DNA from: CAUYUA01 sp963575675
GTDB taxonomy: Bacteria; Pseudomonadota; Alphaproteobacteria; Azospirillales; Azospirillaceae
Assembly (NCBI GenBank): GCA_963575675.1
Contig: CAUYUA010000046.1
Location: 1 to 5,840, forward strand
Length of the DNA: 5,840 bases
Direction: 5' to 3'
Part shown: one piece after another, positions 1-5,587 of the stretch
Position numbering within the stretch: position 1 is the stretch's first letter
Layout of the letters: the number at the start of each line of letters is the position of its first letter
Notes under the pieces: generated by a model
Databases searched by the model: none
Seen by the model: only the letters and a program-made list of their open reading frames with translations
What the model was told of the DNA's origin: nothing
Program-made: the position numbers and the translations under genes

Positions 1-569
1 TCCATGAGTCTCCCCATCGAAACCGAAAAGAATTTGTCGACGCTTTTTTCGCGGCAGTGTTCCCCGGCCTCCAAGGCGGTCCGCTGATGCATGTCATCGC
101 CGCCAAGGCCGTCTCCTTTGGAGAAGCTTTGCGTCCTGAATTTAAGGATTACGCCAAAGCGGTGGTTGACAACGCTCAAGCGTTGTCTCGCGTGCTTATC
201 GAAGGCGGACTCGACATTGTTTCCGGCGGCACCGACAGCCACATCGTGTTGGTTGATTTGCGCCCCAAGAGGCTGACAGGAAAAGCCAGCGAGGCCAGTC
301 TGGAACGCGCCGGAATGACCTGCAATAAAAACGGCGTGCCCTTTGATCCGGAAAAACCCATGATCACTTCCGGCGTTCGCCTGGGCAGTCCTGCCGCAAC
401 CACGCGCGGTTTCGGCGTTGCTGAGTTCGAACAAGTCGGTCAAATGATCGTGGAAACTCTGGACGGACTTTCCGCCAGCAACTCCGGCGATAATTCAGTT
501 ATTGAAACCGCCGTGCGCGCGCGCGTGAGCGCCTTATGTCAGAGATTCCCGATTTATCAGACGCTGTAA
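1..569 (+). CDS. glyA: Serine hydroxymethyltransferase, C-terminal part (5' end outside window)
   Basis: PLP-dependent cytosolic enzyme that interconverts serine plus tetrahydrofolate with glycine plus 5,10-methylene-THF, the main source of one-carbon units. The reading frame is open from base 3 to the TAA at 567-569, about 188 codons, which is the C-terminal 45% of a family usually near 420 residues. Visible family motifs are VFPGLQGGPLMHVIAAKAV (about 57-113), SGGTDSHIVLVDLRPK (about 222-270), CNKNGVPFD, and TSGVRLGSPAATTRG (about 366-410), which carries the arginine that binds the substrate carboxylate. The PLP lysine lies upstream, outside the window. The first 18 or so codons before AVFPG are unlike the versions I remember, so divergence or an indel there cannot be excluded. 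The family call is very secure. A 13-bp direct repeat covers the stop codon, and a terminator follows at 671-704. Confidence 0.96.
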   Translation, partial: HESPHRNRKEFVDAFFAAVFPGLQGGPLMHVIAAKAVSFGEALRPEFKDYAKAVVDNAQALSRVLIEGGLDIVSGGTDSHIVLVDLRPKRLTGKASEASLERAGMTCNKNGVPFDPEKPMITSGVRLGSPAATTRGFGVAEFEQVGQMIVETLDGLSASNSGDNSVIETAVRARVSALCQRFPIYQTL

Positions 570-586
570 GCTTTCAGACGCTGTAA
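557..586 (+). repeat. 13-bp direct repeat, period 17, spanning the glyA stop
   Basis: TCAGACGCTGTAA occurs at 557-569, forming the last glyA codons and stop, and again at 574-586 just downstream. The second copy is noncoding. It looks like a short local duplication at the end of the gene, with no evident function. Confidence 0.7.
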
Positions 587-624
587 AACCTGCGGGTGCG
601 GTGAAACCGTATGCCGTATCCAAT

Positions 625-660
625 GTCGGGGGAGGGGGGTATAAGGTCGCCTCCTCCGAC
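625..660 (+). other. Imperfect 11-bp hairpin in the glyA-nrdR spacer
   Basis: GTCGGGGGAGG (625-635) can pair with CCTCCTCCGAC (650-660), with one G-U pair and a 14-nt purine-rich loop. No T run follows, so it is not a terminator by itself. It may assist the terminator hairpin just downstream or be an RNA-level signal in the glyA 3' UTR. Confidence 0.4.
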
Positions 661-670
661 AGTCGCCTCT

Positions 671-704
671 CTCGCCAAAGGACGCCTTTGGGAGCCTGTT
701 TTTT
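671..704 (+). terminator. Rho-independent terminator after glyA
   Basis: Arms 671-681 and 685-694 pair over 10 bp (CTC, a bulged G, CCAAAGG, loop ACG, CCTTTGGGAG). Four bases later there is a run of six T (699-704). Its place between glyA and nrdR suggests glyA is transcribed separately and nrdR has its own promoter somewhere in 705-810. No promoter there is good enough to call. Confidence 0.6.
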
Positions 705-826
705 AATAGATTCTAAAGACTGTATTTTTGGGTTCTTCGATGAACAGGGTATAGATTGACGATGGCCCACCACTCTTTTCGCTCAGCGATATAAACATCT
801 CGGATCAATAAAGGAGAAAAACGGAC

Positions 827-1303
827 ATGCGTTGCCCGTTCTGTGGTCACGAGGACACTCAAGTAAAGGATTCACGGCCAACCGAAGACGCTTCGGCAAT
901 TCGGCGACGGCGCTATTGTCCAGGATGCGGCGCCCGCTTCACCACCTTCGAGCGTGTGCAATTGCGCGAACTAACCGTTGTGAAAAGCAACGGACAACGT
1001 GAGCCCTTTGATCGCGACAAACTTCTGCGGTCGATGCGAATCGCCTTGCGCAGACGCCCCGTAGACGCCGATCGCATCGATCGCATCGTCAACAGTTTGG
1101 TTCGCCAACTTGAATCTTCCGGCGAAAGCGAAGTGCCTTCCAAGCAAGTCGGCGAAATGGTGATGAATCACCTGCTAAATCTGGATCAAGTCGCCTATGT
1201 CCGCTATGCCTCAGTGTATCGCGACTTCCGCGAAGCCTCCGACCTCAATGAATTCGTCGAAAAATTGCCTACCGAACGTCGTCCTCCCACATCGCCGTCC
1301 TGA
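827..1303 (+). CDS. nrdR: Transcriptional repressor NrdR
   Basis: Zinc-ribbon/ATP-cone repressor of ribonucleotide reductase genes, which senses ATP and dATP and binds NrdR boxes in nrd promoters. The 158-residue product has the normal family length. The N-terminal zinc ribbon uses C3, C6, C31 and C34 (CPFC and CPGC) with the basic stretch IRRRRYCPGC. The ATP-cone runs from about residue 47 (LTVVKSNGQREPFDRDKLLRSM) to about 136 (YVRYASVYRDFREA). The ATG is fixed by the ribosome binding site AAGGAG at 811-816, ten bases upstream. It lies between glyA and ribD, 39 bases before the latter, as in many alphaproteobacteria, and may be cotranscribed with ribD. No NrdR box is visible in the window, so its targets lie elsewhere. 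Unlike ribD, hpnK and cobT, it shows no frame damage. Confidence 0.97.
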   Translation: MRCPFCGHEDTQVKDSRPTEDASAIRRRRYCPGCGARFTTFERVQLRELTVVKSNGQREPFDRDKLLRSMRIALRRRPVDADRIDRIVNSLVRQLESSGESEVPSKQVGEMVMNHLLNLDQVAYVRYASVYRDFREASDLNEFVEKLPTERRPPTSPS

Positions 1304-1342
1304 GAGACGTCCGCGTCTCGAAAACAATAGACGTTAAAAACG

Positions 1343-2558
1343 ATGTCGCCTCACGCCGATTTGGTTGCCGAGCGCGCCGCGCAATCCGTTGAGAGAATCT
1401 CGCCGGTTGAAAGACTTGCGCCGATCGATGCGTTCGATCAACGGATGATGAAAACTGTCCTCGGCCTTGCGCAACGTGAGTTGGGGCGGACGTGGCCTAA
1501 TCCCGTTGTTGGATGCGTTCTCGTTCGTCCCGGCGCATTGGGGGGGGGGGGCCTTATGTTGTGGGGCGAGGTTGGACACAGCCCGGCGGGCGTCCTCACG
1601 CCGAAACCGAAGCGTTGCGGCGTGCTGGAACCGCAGCGCGTGGCGCAACTGCATATGTCTCCTTAGAGCCGTGCAGTCATCACGGCAAAACGCCTCCTTG
1701 CGCCGATGCACTGATCGCCGCTGGAATTGCTCGGTGCGTTGTTGCCTTCAGATCCGGATCCGCGTGTTTCCGGCGCTGGAATCGCTCGTTTTGCGCGCCG
1801 CCGGAATCCAGGTTTCCGTCGGCGTGTTGGCAAATGAGGCGCGCGCTCAATCAGGGGTTTTTCTCGCGTGCTGCGCATCGGCCAATGATCACGCCAAGCT
1901 GGCTACGTCCTTAGACGGACGAATCGCCACTCACGCCGGTCACAGCCAATGGATCACGGGGCCTGTCGCTCGCGCCTGGGGCCATGCGCTGCGCGCGCAA
2001 CACGATGCGATTATGGTTGGCAGCGGAACCGCCATTGCCGACGATCCCGATCTCACTTGTCGTTTGCCGGGAATGGCCCACCGTTCGCCCGTGCGTATTG
2101 TGGTCGACAGTCGCTTGCGCACTCCGCTTACCGGACGCTTGATCCGTAGCGCGCGCGAAACGCCCACCTGGATCATCACCCGCGCGGATGGAGACTCTTC
2201 TCGGAAACGTGTTTTTCTTGATTGCGGTGTGGAACTGATTCCTACTCCTGTTGACGCCGAAGGACGCCTTGATCTCGACGTCGCTTGTCGCAGCTTGGCC
2301 GAACGTGGACTCACCCGAGTTTTGGTTGAGGGAGGAAGCCATCTCGCCGCCAGCGTCGTTCGTCGAGGCTTGGTCGATCGCTTGGAGTGGTTTCGCGCCG
2401 CTCGGCTGATTGGTGGAGACGGTGCGCCCGCGTTGGTTGGTTTCGGCGTTGAGCGCTTGGATCAAACCATTGATTTTGTTTGTGTGGCGACACGTCAAGC
2501 CGGAGAAGATCGCGTGGAAAGCTATACACGACGCATTGAGACTCTTTGCATGAGTTGA
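1343..2558 (+). pseudogene. ribD: Riboflavin biosynthesis protein RibD, frame broken by multiple indels
   Basis: RibD is bifunctional: the N-terminal zinc deaminase acts on 2,5-diamino-6-ribosylamino-4(3H)-pyrimidinone phosphate, and the C-terminal domain reduces the ribosyl group with NADPH. All parts are present but in different frames. From ATG 1343, frame 2 gives RTWPNPVVGCVLVRPG up to the 12-G run (1540-1551). Frame 1 then gives VGRGWTQPGGRPHAETEAL and PCSHHGKTPPCADAL, with the deaminase zinc ligands, to about 1746. Frame 2 gives DPDPRVSGAGIAR (1751-1789). Frame 3 gives LRAAGIQVSVGVLANEA (1791-1841). Frame 1 gives LNQGFF and RPMIT to 1893. Frame 3 is clean from KLATSLDGRIA (1896) to TGA 2558, including the reductase motifs SQWITG and RVLVEGGSHLAAS. 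As written, no single reading frame gives a full RibD. There is no obvious ribosome binding site at 1343. Sequencing error or recent decay are both possible. The identity is secure. Confidence 0.9.
1540..1551 (+). repeat. Run of 12 G inside ribD, at a frame change
   Basis: Twelve consecutive G (1540-1551) sit exactly where ribD moves from frame 2 to frame 1. One more G, or two fewer, would join the N-terminal codons to the VGRGW segment. Such tracts are prone to slippage in cells and to length errors in sequencing. Confidence 0.9.
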
Positions 2559-2571
2559 CTATTGGGATTCC

Positions 2572-2614
2572 ATGTAAAGTGCGAATGTTCGATGTAAAGT
2601 GCGAATGTTCGATG
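2572..2614 (+). repeat. 20-bp tandem repeat (2.15 copies) upstream of hpnK
   Basis: The unit ATGTAAAGTGCGAATGTTCG occurs at 2572-2591 and again, identical, at 2592-2611, followed by a further ATG (2612-2614). It starts 14 bases after the ribD stop and about 90 bases before hpnK. A 20-bp period is close to two helical turns, as for paired protein sites, but a replication-slippage duplication is equally possible. The rest of the 142-bp spacer holds a weak hairpin (2618-2624 with 2630-2636). Confidence 0.85.
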
Positions 2615-2700
2615 AGGTCAGGGATTGAATTCCTGATCGAACAGGGGATTCATCTTGTTCCTGTGTTGCCGGCCTACATACAAACAACCTCAGAGCGACT

Positions 2701-3537
2701 ATGGCGCGCTTGATCATTACGGCCGACGATTTTGGTCTTAGCGAATCAATCAATGAGGGCGTGGAGATTGCTTTTCGTCGGGGAATTCTTACGACTGCAA
2801 GTCTAATGGTTGCGGCGCCCGCCGCTGCCGCCGCTATTGCGCGGGCTCGGCGTCTTCCCGGTTTGAAGGTTGGGCTGCATCTTGTTTTGGTCGAGGGGCG
2901 TCCAGCGTCTTCGTCAGATCAGGTTTCGGCTTTGTTGAAAGTAGATGGCGCGTTTCTAGACAATTTGTTTGTCGCCGGCTTGCGGTTTTTCTTCCATCCA
3001 CAGGCTCGAAGGCAGTTGGCCGTTGAGATCGAGGCGCAATTCCGCGCATTTGCTGCGACAGGTTTAGAGCTTGATCATGTAAACGCGCACAATCACATGC
3101 ACTTGCATCCAACAGTGTTGGATTTGATTTTAAAGATCGGGCCGCAATTTGGAATGAGGGCGATGCGGGTTCCGCAGGAGCCTGAAGGAGCGATTCGAGG
3201 TTGGTGTGGGCGAATGGCGCGTTGGGGGGTGGCGCCGTGGATTTGGAGGTTGCGTGTTTTGCGCGAGAGGAGATAACGAATGATCATGTCTGGGGTTGCC
3301 CGAGAGCGGTCTGATGATCGAGTTCTTTTGCGGGTGTTGGCGTGTTTGCCGGAGGGGGTCGGGGAGCTTTATTGTCATCCGGCGACGCATACTTGTGAAA
3401 CATTGGCGCGGACGATGGAGGAATACGATCATGCGGGTGAGTTGGCGGCGTTGACCAGTGGGGGTGTGCGAGCCTTGTTGGATTCGCAGAATGTGCGTCG
3501 TCTTTCCTTTCTTGATCTGCTGTCGTCGGAAAGTTGA
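2701..3537 (+). pseudogene. hpnK: Hopanoid biosynthesis protein HpnK (YdjC/ChbG-like deacetylase), frame interrupted
   Basis: HpnK belongs to the YdjC/ChbG carbohydrate deacetylase family. In hopanoid producers it removes the acetyl group from N-acetylglucosaminyl bacteriohopanetetrol before cyclitol ether formation. The frame from ATG 2701 has the metal and catalytic motifs TADDFG (residues 7-12), GLHLVLVEGRP with H60, LDHVNAH (124-130) and HNHMHLHP (130-137). It meets TAA at 3274-3276. The conserved segment TNDHVWG then appears in another frame (3276-3296). The first frame resumes with VARERSDD through ELYCHPATHTCE and ELAALTSGGVRALLD to TGA 3535-3537. One base missing near 3255-3270 and one extra near 3291-3297 would restore a protein of about 278 residues, the usual length. 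No clear ribosome binding site precedes the ATG, but the start fits the family. No other hpn gene is in the window. Confidence 0.88.
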
Positions 3538-3565
3538 TTCGCTCCTTTCTTATGATCCCTCACGA

Positions 3566-3596
3566 CCAGGAACGCAGTCCCTGGATCCTTTTAATT
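3566..3596 (+). terminator. Weak possible terminator after hpnK
   Basis: CCAGG (3566-3570) and CCTGG (3580-3584) form only a 5-bp stem with a 9-nt loop, followed by a T-rich stretch broken by two A. The position, 28 bases after the hpnK stop, is suitable, but the structure is marginal. Confidence 0.3.
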
Positions 3597-3635
3597 TTCC
3601 TTATTTTCCATTCCCGAACGCTTTCCTGCGCGAAA

Positions 3636-3660
3636 GACAATTTGATCCGCGACAATTTGA
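3636..3660 (+). repeat. 10-bp direct repeat upstream of cobT
   Basis: GACAATTTGA occurs at 3636-3645 and 3651-3660, identical, period 15. It overlaps a weak promoter-like pair: GCGACA at 3649-3654 and TATTAA at 3673-3678, spacing 18. It could be an operator or chance. Confidence 0.55.
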
Positions 3661-3682
3661 GCCTTATTGAAATATTAACAAA

Positions 3683-3712
3683 GTGCGGAGCCAAATCAAA
3701 CATCCTCCGCAC
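3683..3712 (+). promoter_or_regulatory. Perfect 8-bp hairpin in the cobT leader
   Basis: GTGCGGAG (3683-3690) is exactly complementary to CTCCGCAC (3705-3712), with a 14-nt loop. It lies 65 bases before the cobT ATG. No T run follows, so it is a possible leader structure or dyad operator rather than a terminator. I see no cobalamin riboswitch B12 box in this spacer. Confidence 0.4.
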
Positions 3713-3777
3713 ACCGTTTGACGATCGAATCTCTGCGAAAAACACATCTTCTCACAAAACCTGGATTACGCCACCCA

Positions 3778-4824
3778 ATGACCGAATCAAAAACCAGCGT
3801 CACCTTCGACGAAATCCGCAAAATTCTTACCCACTTGCCCGACGCCAACTCCGAAGCCGAATCTGCGGCGCGCGCACGGCAACAACACTTGACCAAACCG
3901 CCAGGTTCACTAGGCCGATTGGAAGACTTGGCGATTTGGATGGCGGCGTGGCAAGGACGCGCTGAACCGGAACTCACCCGTCCCCGTGTCGCAGTGTTTG
4001 CCGCCAACCACGGCGTCGCGTTCAACCATAAAGTCTCTGCCTATCCCGCCGAAGTCACGGCGCAGATGGTGCAGAATTTCCTGAACCATGGCGCCGCCGT
4101 CAATCAAATCTCCGACAGCGTCGACGCCCAGCTTCGCGTTTACGAAATGGCGCTTGAGCATCCGACCAACGCCTTCCCGCCCGCCCCGCCATGGAGGAGA
4201 CGACTGCGCCCGAGCCATGGCCATGGCATGATGGCGGTCGATGAGGGCGTGCATCTGTTGGCTTTGGGTGAAATGGGCATTGGCAATACAACTTCGGCCT
4301 CGGCGTTGTGCTGCGCTCTGTTTGGTGGAAAAGTCACGGATTGGGTCGGCGCCGGAACCGGAATCGACCAAGAAGGACGTCGCCGTAAAATTCAAGTGAT
4401 CGAAGCCGGTTTGGCTTCCAACGCCGACGATCTCGCAGATCCGCTTTCTTGCTTGCGTCGTCTCGGCGGCTATGAGCTGGCCGCCATCGTCGGAGCCATT
4501 TTAGCTGCGCGCATGGCCAGAATCCCCGTATTGCTGGATGGTTTTGTCTGCACCGCCGCTGCGGCCACGCTTCATCGACTTTCTCCTCATAGCCTTGACC
4601 ATTGCTTGGTCGCCCATCGTTCGGTCGAGCCCGGCCACTCGCGATTGATTGAAATCCTCGGCAAAACCCCCTTGTTTGACTTCTCCATGCGTTTGGGAGA
4701 AGCCTCGGGCGCTGCCTTGGCCATTCCGATCTTACGCGCCGCCGTCGCTTGTCACAATGGAATGGCCACATTTGAGCAAGCCGGCGTCTCTGGTCCCGCA
4801 GACGAATCTCGTGAAACCGCTTAA
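3778..4824 (+). CDS. cobT: Nicotinate-nucleotide--dimethylbenzimidazole phosphoribosyltransferase
   Basis: CobT transfers the phosphoribosyl of nicotinate mononucleotide to 5,6-dimethylbenzimidazole, giving alpha-ribazole phosphate for the cobalamin nucleotide loop. From ATG 3778 the product is 348 residues, the normal length. Motifs in order are PPGSLGRLE (41-49), FAANHGV (74-80), GEMGIGNTT (164-172), GAGTGID (191-197), DGFVCTAAA (254-262) and RSVEPGH (281-287). RLGEASGAALA (305-315) has E308 at the place of the family's catalytic glutamate. An upstream in-frame TTG (3718) is disfavoured because the family motif spacing fits the ATG, though no good ribosome binding site precedes either. Residues 138-149 (WRRRLRPSHGHG) are out of place: the same DNA in other frames reads MEE and then DCARAMA, as expected before GMMAV, implying about three compensating single-base losses. 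It appears monocistronic, with its own terminator. Confidence 0.95.
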   Translation: MTESKTSVTFDEIRKILTHLPDANSEAESAARARQQHLTKPPGSLGRLEDLAIWMAAWQGRAEPELTRPRVAVFAANHGVAFNHKVSAYPAEVTAQMVQNFLNHGAAVNQISDSVDAQLRVYEMALEHPTNAFPPAPPWRRRLRPSHGHGMMAVDEGVHLLALGEMGIGNTTSASALCCALFGGKVTDWVGAGTGIDQEGRRRKIQVIEAGLASNADDLADPLSCLRRLGGYELAAIVGAILAARMARIPVLLDGFVCTAAAATLHRLSPHSLDHCLVAHRSVEPGHSRLIEILGKTPLFDFSMRLGEASGAALAIPILRAAVACHNGMATFEQAGVSGPADESRETA

Positions 4825-4841
4825 GTGAATGAGAAGGCGCG

Positions 4842-4867
4842 CGCCGACGTTCATGCGTCGGCGTTTT
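4842..4867 (+). terminator. Rho-independent terminator after cobT
   Basis: CGCCGACG (4842-4849), loop TTCATG and CGTCGGCG (4856-4863) form a perfect 8-bp GC-rich stem, followed by TTTT. It starts 17 bases after the cobT stop. An outer 8-bp inverted repeat, TGAATGAG (4826-4833) with CTCATTCA (4883-4890), encloses it. Confidence 0.75.
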
Positions 4868-4923
4868 CGCCGAAATCAGAGACTCATTCATATAAAATAC
4901 ACAGAAAATTTTATAATAGAACA

Positions 4924-4951
4924 TTTGATGTGAATTTAAATTAACATCAAA
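4924..4951. repeat. 28-bp near-perfect palindrome
   Basis: The two 14-base halves (4924-4937 and 4938-4951) pair at 13 of 14 positions; only G4932/A4943 mismatch. The core is AATTTAAATT and the outer arms are TTTGATGT and ACATCAAA. A T6 run follows nine bases later (4960-4965). It may be a dimeric regulator site or a second, AT-rich terminator. There is no adjacent gene on either side to decide. Confidence 0.7.
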
Positions 4952-5070
4952 ATCGAATGTTTTTTCAAATCAAATCCCTCTGCAAAATAGATCGAATTTC
5001 GAAATAAAAAAAACTTCCCTTCCTGCATTTCCTTCTTGATTACTTAAAAATTTCTGTTACTGTAAACGAA

Positions 5071-5100
5071 GTCACATTTGGTTAACGATGTTTTTAGAAT
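5071..5100 (+). promoter_or_regulatory. Possible promoter for a small RNA
   Basis: TAGAAT (5095-5100) matches the sigma-70 -10 consensus at five of six positions. GTCACA (5071-5076) matches the -35 at four of six with an 18-base spacer. Transcription would start near 5107, just before the hairpin at 5111. Such matches are common in AT-rich DNA, so this is weak on its own. Confidence 0.3.
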
Positions 5101-5106
5101 AAGATC

Positions 5107-5271
5107 AGACGGCAGGTAATTTTCAAAATTCAGGGGCGCTTTCTGTAAAATTGAAAATCTTGCCTTCATAAATTATTGTTTTGTTCTATACAACACTTTC
5201 CCCAACCGGTTGTTGTTGAAACCCCGACAATCGGTTACTTGCCTCCGGCCATTGCGCCGGAGGTTTTTTTT
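5107..5271 (+). ncRNA. Candidate small RNA of about 165 nt
   Basis: No protein is evident, but the + strand has three successive hairpins ending in a strong terminator. Hairpin 1 pairs 5111-5116 with 5159-5164 (one G-U), a TA bulge, then ATTTTCAA (5119-5126) with TTGAAAAT (5151-5158). Hairpin 2 pairs 5204-5213 with 5227-5236 over 10 bp (one G-U), containing the palindrome CAACCGGTTG. Hairpin 3 is the terminator at 5242-5271. A promoter-like pair sits directly upstream. I do not recognise an RNA family. It does not show the closing stem of 6S RNA. It could also be an untranslated region of an unseen transcript. Confidence 0.35.
5242..5271 (+). terminator. Strong Rho-independent terminator
   Basis: CCTCCGGC (5242-5249), loop CATTGC and GCCGGAGG (5256-5263) form a perfect 8-bp GC-rich stem followed at once by eight T (5264-5271). 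This is the best terminator in the window, yet no protein gene ends upstream within 400 bases, which supports a noncoding transcript. Confidence 0.88.
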
Positions 5272-5476
5272 GTTTTCTTCGTGAAAAATTCAGAGCATTC
5301 TCTTCTTTCGCGCCAACAGAGAGCATATATTACAAAATATAAGTGTGTAAATTTATTGTGATGTTTCAATTGTATCAATTTGTTTGTTGAATTTAGTGCG
5401 TATTATCTGGTATTCAGCAGTCGTAGATCGGGAATGTGATGTTTTTTATCTTATCTCCCAACCAAGGAGTATTCAT

Positions 5477-5587
5477 ATGATGACTAGGCAGATAATTCAT
5501 ATTTTGACTTGTCGCTGTTTTTCAACAAACCTCGCTGCAAACGCTCTTTTGCCCACGCTCACCGATCAAAAAAGAGGCTCTCCGTGA
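5477..5587 (+). CDS. Possible 36-residue small protein or leader peptide
   Basis: ATG 5477 is seven bases after a perfect AAGGAG (5464-5469), the best ribosome binding site of the window besides that of nrdR. The 36-codon frame begins MMTRQIIHILTCRCF and ends LTDQKRGSP at TGA 5585-5587. The stop overlaps the GTG start of the next gene (GTGA, 5584-5587), an arrangement typical of translational coupling. It has two cysteines (CRC) and a short hydrophobic stretch, but no clear membrane segment and no family I recognise. It may be a real small protein, or a leader whose translation opens the downstream start. The alternative in-frame TTG at 5384 has no comparable ribosome binding site. Confidence 0.45.
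   Translation: MMTRQIIHILTCRCFSTNLAANALLPTLTDQKRGSP

Larger units (their letters stand above)
4825..5476. other. AT-rich intergenic region without a convincing gene
   Basis: This stretch of about 650 bases is clearly more AT-rich than the flanking genes from about 4890 on, and no frame shows a recognisable protein. It contains the cobT terminator, the 28-bp palindrome (4924-4951), an imperfect long hairpin (5111-5164), a second hairpin (5204-5236), a strong terminator (5242-5271), and an AT-rich leader (5272-5463) before a small ORF. In 5272-5463 I see only scattered AT-rich dyads and TATTAT at 5401-5406, a possible -10 box with no good -35. Confidence 0.75.

Noticed and set aside
513..528. 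Alternating GC run near the glyA 3' end (Z-DNA-like)
   Set aside because: It is short, coding (VRARV) and unremarkable in this base composition.
1067..1090. Repeated GATCGCATC in nrdR
   Set aside because: It encodes the conserved DRIDRIV stretch of the ATP-cone, so codon choice explains it.
1304..1342. FMN riboswitch before ribD
   Set aside because: The 39-base gap is far too short for the element, and no conserved boxes are seen.
1911..2498. 195-codon minus-strand open frame opposite ribD
   Set aside because: It lies antisense to the clean RibD reductase half. Its product is rich in low-complexity polar residues and shows no family. Long antisense frames are common in GC-rich genes.
3274..3282. 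hpnK as a stop-readthrough gene, or as two genes split at TAA 3274
   Set aside because: Reading through in the same frame gives RMIMSG, whereas the conserved TNDHVWG is in another frame. A pair of indels explains the data better.
3538..3777. Cobalamin riboswitch before cobT
   Set aside because: I could not find the B12 box or a multi-stem layout. Only the simple 8-bp hairpin at 3683-3712 is visible.
3534..3965. 143-codon + frame starting in the hpnK-cobT spacer
   Set aside because: It overlaps cobT in the wrong frame. The product has no family pattern and is unsupported by a ribosome binding site.
4334..4924. 196-codon minus-strand open frame opposite cobT
   Set aside because: It is a shadow of the conserved CobT C-terminus and runs through the cobT terminator. 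The Arg-rich product has no recognisable motif.
5176..5361. 61-codon + frame in the AT-rich spacer
   Set aside because: It reads straight through the strong terminator at 5242-5271, including its T8 run, and has no ribosome binding site.
5384..5476. Longer version of the small ORF starting at TTG 5384
   Set aside because: There is no Shine-Dalgarno before the TTG, while AAGGAG is correctly spaced for ATG 5477. The extension is AT-rich leader-like DNA.
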